NCBI GenBank assembly: GCA_037349105.1
Contig: JAYJMM010000114.1
Span: 3,525,501-3,589,500, forward strand
Reading direction: 5' to 3'
DNA from: Limnomonas spitsbergensis
Lineage: Eukaryota > Chlorophyta > Chlorophyceae > Chlamydomonadales
DNA length: 64,000 nucleotides
Part shown: piece after piece, positions 42,481 through 52,891 of the stretch
Layout of the letters: each line of letters begins with the position of its first letter
How positions within the stretch are numbered: the stretch's first letter is position 1
Position numbers and translations under genes: made by a program
The notes under the pieces: generated by a model
What the model was told of the DNA's origin: nothing
The model's database searches: none
What the model saw: only the letters and a program-made list of their open reading frames with translations

Positions 42481-45400
42481 CTATGCATAGTGTGGTCGCA
42501 GGGGTGTTTGGCCGTAACTCCCATAAGCAGTTCCCGCCCCATATCCCGCCTGCCCGTGGCCCAACTGCAGCCCCGATATGGCTGACTGAGGCAGCGGGGG
42601 CAGACGTCCTGACGGGCTCTGCGGCCCCCCAGAGTATTTCTCGCTCGCCGTCATACCCCCCGGAGGGTGCTGCCCCATACCTGCAGCCCCAGCAGCAGCA
42701 TGGCTGCCCCCGTAGCCCAAGGGTGACATCATCGGCTGAACGTGTGGCCTGGTCCACATGCTGGCAGCGTTGGCGGCCGTGAGCGGGGGTGTCGAGGGCG
42801 TCGGGGAGACGCTGCTGCTGCTCCTTGATAGCAGGATCGCTAGGATGATGACCATGGCGATCACCAGAGCTGGACAGATGCAAAGGAAGTGGGGGGGTGG
42901 GGTAGGGGGGCAGTCAGGAGGGATGGAGAGCAATGTGAGGGAAGCGGGGAGGTAGGGGGGCAGTCAGGAGGGACCGAGAGCAATGTCAGGGAGGTCGGGG
43001 GGGGGGGGGAGGGGGGCAGTAAGAAGGGATGGAGAACAAGGTGAGGGAGGTGGGGGGACAGGGGACAGTAAGAACAACGTGCGAGAGTTGGGTTGGCAGG
43101 AGGGGAGTCAGGAGGGATGAAGAGCGACGGCTTGCAAAGGAAGACCCGAGGGAAGTGGGTTGTTCCAGTGCGCATCTTTGGGCATAATTGCACAATCCGG
43201 CTCAACATGCCCCGTACCATGCTACCCTGGAGGTACAATCTGACTAAACTTGTCCCGTATCGTGCAATATTGTGCTACATTGGTAGAAAAATCCGGCTAG
43301 ACCTGTGCCGCACAGCACCGTGTTGTGCCACCCTGGTGGTGCAATCCGGCTGAGCCTGAGCCATAACGTGCCGTATCATGTTACCTTGTGTTTGGGGGCC
43401 GCCGGGCAGCAATCCATGGGCCAATGGGGACCAAACCTTGGCCAATCCCACAGCTTGTGGCTCAAGCAGCAGAGCAACAGTTGCTGTCCCATTCCCTCTC
43501 AGTCTGCAGGGCAACCACCACTGGGCTGATGGGGACCAAACCTTGGCCAGGCCCACAGCTTGTGGCTCAAACAGCAGGGCTCAATCGGCAGAACATTAGT
43601 TGCTGTCCCATTCCCCCCTCAGGCTGCAGGGCGACCACCACTGGGCTGATGGGGACCAAACCCTGTCCAGGAACGGCTCCCATCAGCACAGTGGCGGCTC
43701 CCCACCGGGCCACGCCAGCATACACATGTAAAGAAGAAGCAAGGCACCGGCCTATCACAAGCAAACTTGTGCACTAGTACATAACTTCCAGATGTACCAA
43801 AGGCTCTCCGCAAGCCACTGACACGCCAACACATGAATGCTAATAAGAAGCAAAGCAACGGCATGTCAAAACAAAATATGTATACTAGTGCATAACATCC
43901 AGATGGACCAAATACTCACCGCAGGCCACCGACACGCCAACATAGAGGACTATTTGCGTGACCTCGTTGACCGTGGTGGGACCGGGTTCAGCAGGTGGAG
44001 GACCGGGAGGGTCCGGTGGGCGCGGCATTGGGGATGGCGGTTGAGGTACACCTCCATTCACAATGTTCCTCGTCAAGACAAGCCCCGAGATTTGCAGGCC
44101 TGCGTTCTTGAGTGCTGCCAGCAATGACCCTGGAAGGTAAGGGCAGCAATGCCATCAATCAATGCTGCTGTTTATGACATGATGAACGCTGCCGGCAATG
44201 AGTGCTGCTAGCAAGGAGGAGTGTGAAAGGAAAGCGCAGCAATGACATCAATCAATGCTGCTGGTGACATCAATGAATGCAGCCAGCTGTGAACCTGAAA
44301 AGAAAGTACAGCATTGCATCGACATCACTTAATGCTGTCAGTCAGGAGCTCTTCTAGCAATTAACCTGAAAGGACAGCGCAGCAATGACATTGACCAATG
44401 CCGCCAGAAATGATCATGACAAGACAGCACAGTAATGTGATCAGTCAATACTGCCAGAAATGACATCATAAGCGATGACATCAGTTTATGCTGCCAGCAG
44501 CAAGCCCCTGAAAAGACAGCGCAGCAGTGACATCAGTCAATGCTGCCAGCAATGACATGACAAGCGATGCCAGCAATGAGTGCAGCCAGCAAGCCCCTGA
44601 AAAGACAGCGCAGCAGTGACATCAGTCAATGTTGCCTGCAATGATCCTGACAGGACAGCGCAGCTGTGCAGGAGAATAAGTGCGGGCAGCCGTTCAAGTC
44701 GTTTTTATTTTATTGTGCACCAGACCACCTTTGGCAGGCCGCTGGCGGCCATCGCAGGTCTGAGGGGGGCCCAACTTGGAGCGGCCTAGGGACAGCAGTG
44801 GCCCAGCCAAGCAGAAGGGCGTGAAGCGCCTCGTCCGCCCTGCCATTAAGTAGCTGAACAACAGCTGAACAATGCAGTAGCTGAAGCACAAAAACAAAGA
44901 TGACGCAAGGAGTTACTTGTATGCTTCATAATAGGATTGAGATACATGCTTCTTGTCTGCTTCCACTGTTGCCTATGCTGCTGATACTGCTCGTGGTTGT
45001 TTCAAAATGGGCTGTTTAACGCAAACCTGATTTAAAGCATTCTCCATGTCTGAGGCTGCCTCAGCCAAAAAGCTGCACTTGAGAGGCGCTGCCAGTGATG
45101 TAGCTGAGTTGTAGCAGAAATACGCCAACGAAGGCGCTAAGCGATTTTCCATACCTGAGGCTGGCAGGCTGCCTCAGCAACAATGCTGCACTTGAGAGGC
45201 ACTGCCCGTGATGTGGCTGAGTTACAGCAGAAACACGCTTAAAAGATCTCTGACAGATGGTCCTTACCTGAGGCTGCCCCAGCCGCGATGTTCTGCTGCA
45301 CTTGCGAGGCGCTGCCTGTGGCTAGGAGCTGCCGGCGGGCTGCTGTGAGGCCTTGGACAGCAAACTCGACCAGCACACCGTTGCTGTCGTAGGGCAGCAC

Positions 45401-48400
45401 CGTATGGATCACAACCTGTGAGTCAGAGCAAGAAATGTTGGGCATGGACTGATAGGGCTTAGATGACTTAGGTAACTTAGATGGATTGGTTTTAGACTGA
45501 TTGATCCCGTTTGATTGATTTAAGATCGCTTGATCGATACTAGTATCAATGCACCACGAGCATGGCTGCACATCATAAATGCTCGAGCGCTTCTTGCAAC
45601 TTGGATGATGCATGCAGCAAAAGAAAGAAAGAAAGCTACGCCCTGAGGGCGTGGAGGTTAAGGAAACAGCGCAGCTTGGGGTCGTAGCCACAATGCATGC
45701 AGCAGCTTTTATTAACATTTGCAGCACAGCACCTTAAGCAGGCAGCCAGGTAGCCACCACAGAGCTGATGGAACCAGACATGGACCGGCCTTCGGCTGGA
45801 GGTTCAAACAGCAGCCCTTACTATGCCAGAGGCCAGGTGGCCGTGGGCCATGATGTAGCTGAAATGTAGCTGAACGGCTGTTAAAGAAACAGATGCCTGC
45901 CGCAAAGGCAAATTGACCTAGGAGCTTATTTCAAAAGGAGGAGGCAGGTTGCCTGGGCATGAGTGCCATCGGTCGGAACCCAAGCACATCTCGTTCTAGC
46001 AGCTGTGCATTTAGAACATCTGCGATGCGGAGAATCTACGATACACAGCTGCTTGCATGAGATCTACTCGGGGTCTGACCTATGGCACTCATGCCGAGGC
46101 AGCCTGCCGCCTTCTGTCCCCCCGTGGGAGAATTTCTGTCGAGCCCTGTGAGTATATGCCAGCCAGCTGGCAACATCTACACAATGTGCAATCTATGGCA
46201 ATCATGTCTTGGCAGCCTGCCCTTATGATTTCCAGGTGAAACCCAAAGCAATGCTTGCCAGCCAGCTAAAATGTGTAAAGGCTGTCCGGCATGCTCTAAA
46301 AGGCCATGCTAGATAGAGAAAATTCACAAAGCCTGGCTTGTGTACTGCCTAATTTAAGGCAATGAGGTACATGTCGACCATGTATGTTTTCCCTGTCTTT
46401 CTGGTTGAGCTCTCAAAGCGCATGCCAGCTGGCAAAAACTTTCAAAGCATGGCTAGTAAGCTGACTCATTGAAGACAACGAGGTACATGCCAACCTATTT
46501 TGGGGTTTTGGGTATCGGGTTAAGGTTTCGGGTTTTGGGTTAAGGGTTTAGGGTTTGGGGTTTAGGGTTTAGACTTACAAAGCCTGGCTGGTAAACTGAC
46601 TCGTTGAAGGCGATGAGGTACATGCCGACCAAGTACGTGTTCCTGTTGCTGTCTGCGCTGAACGTGGCCTGATTCATGCCATTCAGCAAGGTGCTTCCAA
46701 GGACAAAGATACTCCCGGTGAGCGGTGGCCAAGGCGGGGACGGGGGCTGAGGGGGGTAGGGTGGGGGGGAAGGGGGGGGAGATGGGGGAGGCAATGGGGG
46801 AGGAGGAGAAGGGGGGGGAGAGGGAGGAGGGGATGGAGGAGGAGGAGAGGGGGGGGGAAGCGGGGGAGGGGAGGGGGGAGGAGGAGAGGGGGGAGGGCTG
46901 GGAGGGCTAGGAGGGTTGGGAGGGGGTGAAGGTGGGGGAGAGGGTGAAGGAGGGGGCGAAGGAGGGGGTGAAGGAGATGGCGGATAAGGGGGAGAGGGTG
47001 AAGGAGGGGGCGGCTTGGGAGGGGATGGTGAAGGGGGAGGGGGGATTCCTCCTGTCACATCGTTGCGCCTCAGTATGAGACTTGTGATGTCCAATCCCGC
47101 ACTTTTGAAGGCCGTCAGCAGCGTGCCTGAGGCAACCAAAGGCAGGAGGGACGGAGCATGAGTCAGCCAATGTTCATTTTAGGGTGTTTTACAAGTCAGC
47201 TACAAGTCAGCTACAAGTCAGCTACATCACAGCCTACAATTCAGAGTGTCTGGTGCAGCAAGCCCTGCTGCTGGCTAACTAGGCCGCAAGTAGGAATTTG
47301 GTCCTCCGTTGCCCTTGTGGTGGCTTGAAAGGGGCCTGCCAACGGCAACCTGGTGCGCACTGAAGTAAGGACTGGATTCAGGACTGGATTCAGGACTGGA
47401 TTCAGGACTGGATTCAGGACTGGATTCAGGGCTGGATTCAGGACTGGATTCAGGACTGGATTCAGGACTGGATTCAGGACTGGAATCAGGACTGGATTCA
47501 GGACTGGATTCAGGACTGGATTCAGGATTGACATTGATATTTGCTCAGGTCCCTTGCAGCCATTGACACCCGTATCTCTGTGGATGTCAATCAGCTGGAT
47601 ACCGGTGTTTGATCCCTGCCAGCCAGTCCTGCTCATGTGTCCACGTTAGTGCGGTTGTGACCAGTCACTCATAAAGGCAAGGTTATGTTTCCACGGAAAT
47701 ATCATGACCCATGACCCATGCCTCATGCCTCATGTCTCAATGCTCATGCCTCATGCCTCATGAGTCATGACATATGCGGCCATGTCTAATGAGCAATGAC
47801 CCATGCCTCATGCCTCATGCCTTACAACCTATGACCCATGCGGCCTTGCCTTATGACCCATGTCTCATGCTTTATTACCCAGGACCCATACAGCCATGCC
47901 TTTCGACCCATGCCTCGTGCTTTAAAACCCATGACCCATGCGGCCATGCTTTATGACCCATGCCTCATGCTTTTCTACCCATGAAACATGTGGCCATGGT
48001 TTACTAATGAATGCCCATGCCTCATGCTTTGATACCCATGACCCATGCCTCATGCTTTAATACCCATGACCCATGCGGCCATGCTTTATGACCCATGTCT
48101 CATGACTCATAACCCAGTTTCTTATCAGGGGGTCAGGGCCTCAAATTCTCATGTCTAACCCGGGTTTGGGGGTTGAGGGTTTATCGCCTATGCCTTACCA
48201 GACATTGCCCCATCAGCAATGTTCGCCTTTACTTGGCTGGCGCTTGCGGTGGCTAGGAGGTGCCTTCGGGCGGCCGAGAGGCCATGAATGCGGTACTGTA
48301 CAGTGACGGAGTCCGCCGCAGTCGCCGAAGTGCTCGAAATGACAACCTGCTCGGAAAACGTGGGGGGAACCAGTGCTTATGTTTCTGTGCTTCAGCTTAA

Positions 48401-49186
48401 GTTCAGCTACAACCCTATGGCTATGGCCGGCAGCTTAAGTTCAGCTACAACCCTATGGCTATGGCTGGCAGGGCTTGGTGCAACAAGTCCTGTTGCTTGG
48501 ACCACCGGCTGTAGGCTGGTCAAGGTTTGGTCCCAATCAGCCCAGCGGTGCCAGCCCGGCATTGACCCCTCAACAATTGTCTGGTGCTGACTTAAATCAG
48601 CACTGTCGGGGACTTAGAGTGAGAAAACATTTGATCCTAAGGCCCAAGTACCGTGGTTCATATGTCAAGAATGAGAGACGATCCCATGCATCTAAAAGTG
48701 ACCAGATATGGTGGCATGGTTTGAAGAGCTACTGCGTTGACTTGCAGCCGATGAGACAGCAGGGGTACAAAACATCACGATGCAAGGCCAGCATGTTCTG
48801 CATGCCAAGGTAGAACAATGTCTCACATAGCTTGCTGCAAACGCTGCCTCGTTGAAGGCGGTCTGGTACATGCCAACCAGATACGCGTTCTTGTTGCTGT
48901 CGGTGTCAAACGTTTCCTGAGCCATGCCGTACAGCTGTGTACTGCCATCCACAAATATGGTACCGATGTACGGAACGGGTGGGTAGGGGGGCGGGGAGTT
49001 TGGCGGCCTCGGTATGGGAGGGTAGAGTGGGGGAGTGGGGGGATTAGAGGGTGGTGCAGCGGGAACTGGTGGGTAAGGTGGTGGGTGGAAAGCGGAGATC
49101 ACTGGATGAGCTGGCGTGAGCAGGAGTAGGATTGTGACCAGCAGCTGTGATTTTGATGAGCAGGCCGCATCAGGTGGATGGTGCAT
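42481..49186 (-). CDS. Type I membrane protein with two extracellular alpha/beta domains and Pro-rich rod
   Basis: Six exons in minus-strand order: 49186-48827, 48346-48199, 47126-46579, 45415-45268, 44129-43920, 42869-42481; 600 residues with all phases consistent. A signal peptide (LLVTILLLLTPAHPVISA) is followed by a Pro-rich stretch. Domain 1 is about residues 74-195 (GTIFVDGSTQLYGM, DSNKNAYLVGMYQTAF, SVTVQYRIHGLSAARR, LLTAFKSAGLDITSLILRR). A (SPP)n rod of about 110 residues comes next. Domain 2 is about 307-427 (GSIFVLGSTLLNGM to LLAALKNAGLQISGLVLTR). A short PPSP linker, one membrane helix joined across exons 5 and 6 (IVLYVGVSVAC / ALVIAMVIILAILLS) and a ~115-residue Gly/Pro/Tyr-rich tail follow. 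Exons 2 and 4 are both 148 nt, so the domain was duplicated with its introns. The domain resembles small beta-alpha extracellular (SEA-like) modules of algal proteins, and the rod resembles pherophorins. The ligand is unknown. Confidence 0.85.
42885..43115 (-). repeat. ~60-bp G-rich repeats, intron 5 of the membrane protein gene
   Basis: Three to four units of GGGGGGCAGTCAGGAGGGAT plus GGAGAGCAATGTGAGGGA on the plus strand, adjoining the exon 6 acceptor side. Confidence 0.8.
43390..43680 (+). repeat. Three tandem R3-core units
   Basis: ATGGGGACCAAACCTTG occurs three times at spacings of about 97 and 120 bp, each followed by CACAGCTTGTGGCTCAA or its remnant. This is a locally amplified piece of R3 in intron 5. 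Confidence 0.75.
44150..44670 (+). repeat. Degenerate ~70-bp repeats, intron 4 of the membrane protein gene
   Basis: Repeated blocks GACAGCGCAGCAATGACATC and CAATGCTGCCAGCAATGA in variable order fill about half of the intron. Confidence 0.75.
44700..44890 (+). repeat. R3 repeat copy, diverged
   Basis: GTGCACCAGACCACCTTTGG at the start and TAGCTGAACAACAGCTGAAC at the end; the middle is diverged. It lies in intron 4 of the membrane protein gene. Confidence 0.65.
45617..45692 (-). mobile_element. LINE2 3'-end fragment
   Basis: Read on the minus strand: GTGGCTACGACCCCAAGCTG, CCTCCACGCCCTCAGGGCG and TAGCTTTCTTTCTTTCTTT. This matches the end of LINE2 at 35865-35915, so it is a severely 5'-truncated copy inserted in intron 3 of the membrane protein gene. 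Confidence 0.75.
45720..45880 (+). repeat. R3 repeat copy, diverged
   Basis: CAGCACCTTAAGCAGGCAGC start, GACCGGCCTTCGGCTGGAGG middle, ATGTAGCTGAAATGTAGCTG end, in intron 3 of the membrane protein gene. Confidence 0.65.
46500..46572. repeat. TTTAGGG-like interstitial telomeric stretch
   Basis: GGGTTAAGGGTTTAGGGTTT with variants, ending six bases from the exon 3 splice donor of the minus-strand gene. It is short and degenerate, so its relation to telomeres is uncertain. Confidence 0.6.
47190..47355 (-). repeat. R3 repeat copy, inverted
   Basis: Three AAGTCAGCTAC units at the left, CAGCAAGCCCTGCTGCTGGC in the middle and CCTGGTGCGCACT at the right. Intron 2 of the membrane protein gene. Confidence 0.7.
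47366..47527 (+). repeat. 12-bp microsatellite GGATTCAGGACT, ~13 units
   Basis: Nearly perfect tandem array directly beside the R3 copy. The unit is divisible by three, so the open frames through it are artefacts. Confidence 0.95.
47700..48120 (+). repeat. CATGACCCATGCCTCATGC low-complexity repeat
   Basis: Short variable units of CATGACCCATGCC, TCATGCCTCATG and ATGCGGCCATG fill this part of intron 2. Confidence 0.8.
48385..48600 (-). repeat. R3 repeat copy, inverted, with duplicated tail
   Basis: GCTTAAGTTCAGCTACAACC occurs twice, then CAACAAGTCCTGTTGCTTGG and CAAGGTTTGGTCCCAATC. Intron 1 of the membrane protein gene. Confidence 0.75.
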
Positions 49187-51539
49187 GCTTCACATGCAGT
49201 GAGAAGTCCGAGGGGAGCCGAGCTGCGGATGCCCTCCAGGTGTGCTGCTGGCTGCCACTGGCTGTTGCTCTGCTGCCGTGCCTCCCACACAGGTGCTGCT
49301 GTCCCGGAGGTGCTTCGGGCTGCGAAGGCAGACGCTGACCAGAAGCAAGCCCTTGAACTATGGATTTTCTGACCAGAAGCAAGATTTATCCGGGAGTAGC
49401 CTTGGTTGCTTCGACGAGTTCGTCAATGTTCCAGGCCTCAGCGGTGTCCCTCGCAGTTCTAATCCGCTCACACGATGTTGTGACTGTTGCAAGTCATCGG
49501 AGTGACAGACTCACAAAGCTATCCTGCTCGCATGTTCATGTCGTACAAGAATCTTCTGAATAATTCGATTGTCTTGCACGCTGGTTATCCTACCGAATGA
49601 TGTGTGATACCTCTGACAAAAGGACGAGTCAGAATTTCATGGACGGTGGGCGCTGTACGGCAGGGCAACAAATGCATACGGCATCAGGGGCACCCCGGCC
49701 GCGGGGTCACCCCTGTAAAGCACTTTCGCCACCCGACAGCGACCCCCCCCTGCGGCAACCGAATTACGGTGACGAAGCAGAGGCGTACAAGCAAGGATAT
49801 TCAAAAAAATGAGACAAGCTAGGCAACCGGGATTGGCTTACCGCAAGTCAGTTGGGAGAGATTAAGCGACGACTTCTGTGTGGATATTTTCGGTCACACA
49901 ACAATTTGGGCTCGATGAAGACTCTAGCTACTTGACTCACGTTTGAACACAAAGTCTCATATATCCAAATACATGCACCCAAGTTTGTTGTCTAAATATT
50001 GCCAGGGTGTCAGTCGTCACCTTCCTCTGCCTGCATTTGCATCATCTCATTGCTTTGTTCAATGGCCCAACACTCAGTCTGGTTGAGTGGAAAGGAAGTT
50101 GATCAAATGTGCACTGAAATAGACGCTCCGAGCGCCAAGCAGTGTCAGGTGACCAAACAGGCCAACTACAGGGAGCTTCATAATTTTGTATGAGTGATGT
50201 CGGCAAGAGCTTTACTCCTAGGTTGGGCACCCAATTGAGACCCAGTTGGCACCCAGATCTTCGCTGTCTGCTGTGGCACTCAGTTTGCCTGTATCATCCC
50301 ATTCCTCAAAAAAGTCCACAGCATTGACATCTCGTTTTTTCTCTGCGCTGTGGATTCAGCATTTGTCTTGTCAAAGCAGATTCTCTATTTTCTTCCCTTT
50401 ATTTTCTGAACTACATGGCGAGAGGGGGGACAGACATAAAACTGGGAGACCCCATCACGAAGGCGCGCGGAGCTTGACGAGAGATTCTCATAAGAAGGAT
50501 ATCTCACTGCACAGGACAGGGTCAGGGCTTAACCATCCAAGGACACCAGGTGCCCCAGGATGTGCCCAGTCAACGCCTCAACGGTCGACGTTAAGTAGCC
50601 GGTCAACGCATGTCAAACTAGGGTGTGTGTCCAACTGTCCAAGCTCCTCCCCAAAACAGTTTTTTTATAAGCCGATATACCCTCCCCAAAGCCTTAGGCG
50701 CAACTCCCATGCCAAACGGATGAGTTTTGGAGAAGTGGGGGTGATGGGTTCCTTATTTGGTTCCTGCCCCCCCCCCTCCACCAAAGGGTACCATTCCCAA
50801 GCACCAACCGGAAATGAAGGTCGATTGAAAATTTACCAGGGTGCGGGGACGGAAGCCTTCCTGAAGGTGCCTCGGACTCCCTCTAATTGAACCGGAGCAG
50901 GCACGGTGGGAGGCCCATGCTCGTGCGGAAGATGTGGTCGAACTTGTTGAGGGCTACCTCTAGAGATGCTGAGGAATTGCACATGCACAATTGCACATCC
51001 TTTCTTTTTCTTGGGGTGTTTCGTCTTTTCTTGTTTACCGTATTTATCTCACTCTTGGTCCAACTGTCAGCCAGACAGTTGGACACTGTCGCAGCCGTGC
51101 CCTATTTGATTTGGGCCTGGAAGTAACACGTCATTGAACCTAACCAGGGATTCCAATTGAACTGATCCCTCAGTTGTAGGGGCCGGCCACGGCTCTTTGG
51201 CACCAACAGGCCCAGTGATGATCTCACGGCCACCTTCTGGAGGCGGTGCATGGTGCACACAGTAAGCCACTATTTCTTCCTAACTGGCCACCTCAACGTT
51301 GTCCCGCAAGCCGAGCGGGCATGCGGCATACCCATGTTGCACCGAGGCAAGCCCCTCCCCAAAATTATGAGCTGCATACTCGCCACACAGCCCAATCATT
51401 CCGTAGACCGCATACGTTTCTTAGACACCAGCCCCTTACACCTCTTGGCGCCAAAAGGCGACTAAGCATCATGTCCCCTACGAGTGCAGAATCTGCTTGG
51501 TCATGGCTGGATCTGACATTCTGACACCGTGCTAGATCT

Positions 51540-51850
51540 TCTTGGCCGGAACTGCATCTGTCCTATTGCTGGATCTGCTTGGTAATGGCTGGATCTGACA
51601 CCGAGCTATATCTACTTGGTCATGACTGATTCTGACGCCGAGCTGGATCTGCTTGGTCGGGCCTAGATCTGACACCCTGCTCGATTTGCTAGGTCCGTTC
51701 TATATGCAGCACCATGCAGATCCGCTTGGGCTAGGCAGGATTCTATATCGCTCTGGATCTGCCTGGGCAGGATTGGATCTGACTCTGTGCTGGATCCGCT
51801 TGGGCAGGACTGGATCTGACACTGTGACAGATCTTCTGGATCCACGCAAG
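51540..51850 (+). repeat. ~43-bp GGATCTG-rich repeats
   Basis: Degenerate units with GCTGGATCTGCTTGGTCATG and GGATCTGACACCG, about seven copies. Confidence 0.8.
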
Positions 51851-51937
51851 TTGCCAACCTGCTCACAACATCAGCGTCCCCACTGTAGGAAGGCTACCTG
51901 CCTGAGGCTGAGGCTGCACGGTTTATTTTGTTCAGGG

Positions 51938-52075
51938 TGCTACAGCTATAATTCAGCTACATCACAGCCTTCGGCCGTGTGGGCCAGGGCCAGCATGCCC
52001 TGCTGCTGGGGCCACCGGCTGTAGGCCTGTCATGCTTTGGCCCTCATTGGCCTAATAATGGCTGCCTTTCAAATA
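51938..52075 (-). repeat. R3 repeat copy, inverted
   Basis: AATTCAGCTACATCACAGCC, then CAGCATGCCCTGCTGCTGGG and GGCCACCGGCTGTAGGCCTG. Confidence 0.8.
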
Positions 52076-52891
52076 AGGTCTGCACTCTGTAGTATACTGA
52101 GAAAAGCAGTGAAGGCGACCAGCCCCAGAATGCAGCCAGCAAAAGGTGGTCTGCAGCAGGGGTCTGCTGCGCAATGAAGTGCACAATGAATGGAGGTGCG
52201 GATAAGCAGCTAGCTTTGAGGCAGGCAACTGGGATGCCCACAGGCGTTTGCTGAAGTTGGATTTACAGGAGCTGAGCGTTCATAATGATTGATCTCGGCA
52301 GTGCAGGACAAGGCCTGACGAGAAGACATCGGCCTCACACCGACATGGTAGGTGGCATGGTGATAAGAACATGAGGGGTGTACGACACGAGGCATGAGCA
52401 GGGAGAGTCTTAATTAGGGGTTTCACTCCTCGTTATGCGACTCTCAATCTCGTATGAGGGACTCGTCACTGGTCGACCCCGCTGTTGAACCTAACTACCC
52501 TCCATACACTTTTCAGCAGACTTTCTCACCCTCCTCTTCTCATAACAAGTATTACAATACACCCATTATTACAGCTGTTGCTCGGTGATTCCACGGCTTA
52601 TTTCACAGTTGACGAGTGTATCCTGCTTTCTGACGACTGCCTGCTTCTGCCCGCTTGTTACACCAGTGCTGGCTTTGCAGCCCTTTCTGGTTGATTCTTT
52701 GCACATTGGTTAAGACTGATGCACGAGCAGCTTCAAATACTTGATGTCTATCCTGTAGTGCGAGCCGTTGCGATCTAGACACCCAGCTGATTTGAAATCC
52801 GTTTTGTCGCTGAGACTTCAAGCCAGGCGTATTATCAATACAAAAACGCAGCGCGTCCGTATTTAATGGGAAGTCAAGTAGCTACATCCAG

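Larger units (their letters stand above)
49187..52434. other. Divergent intergenic region
   Basis: Lies between the 5' ends of the minus-strand membrane protein gene and the plus-strand UBC9-like gene. It should hold both promoters and the unlocated 5' exon of the latter. The 214-codon frame at 50246-50890 has no domain-like character. A loose GGATCTG repeat (51540-51850) and one R3 copy are present. No other gene could be supported. Confidence 0.5.

Noticed and set aside
50246..50890. 214-codon plus-strand frame
   Set aside because: Composition is unlike the nearby coding exons (AT-rich N-terminus, no domain), with no splice partners or motif.
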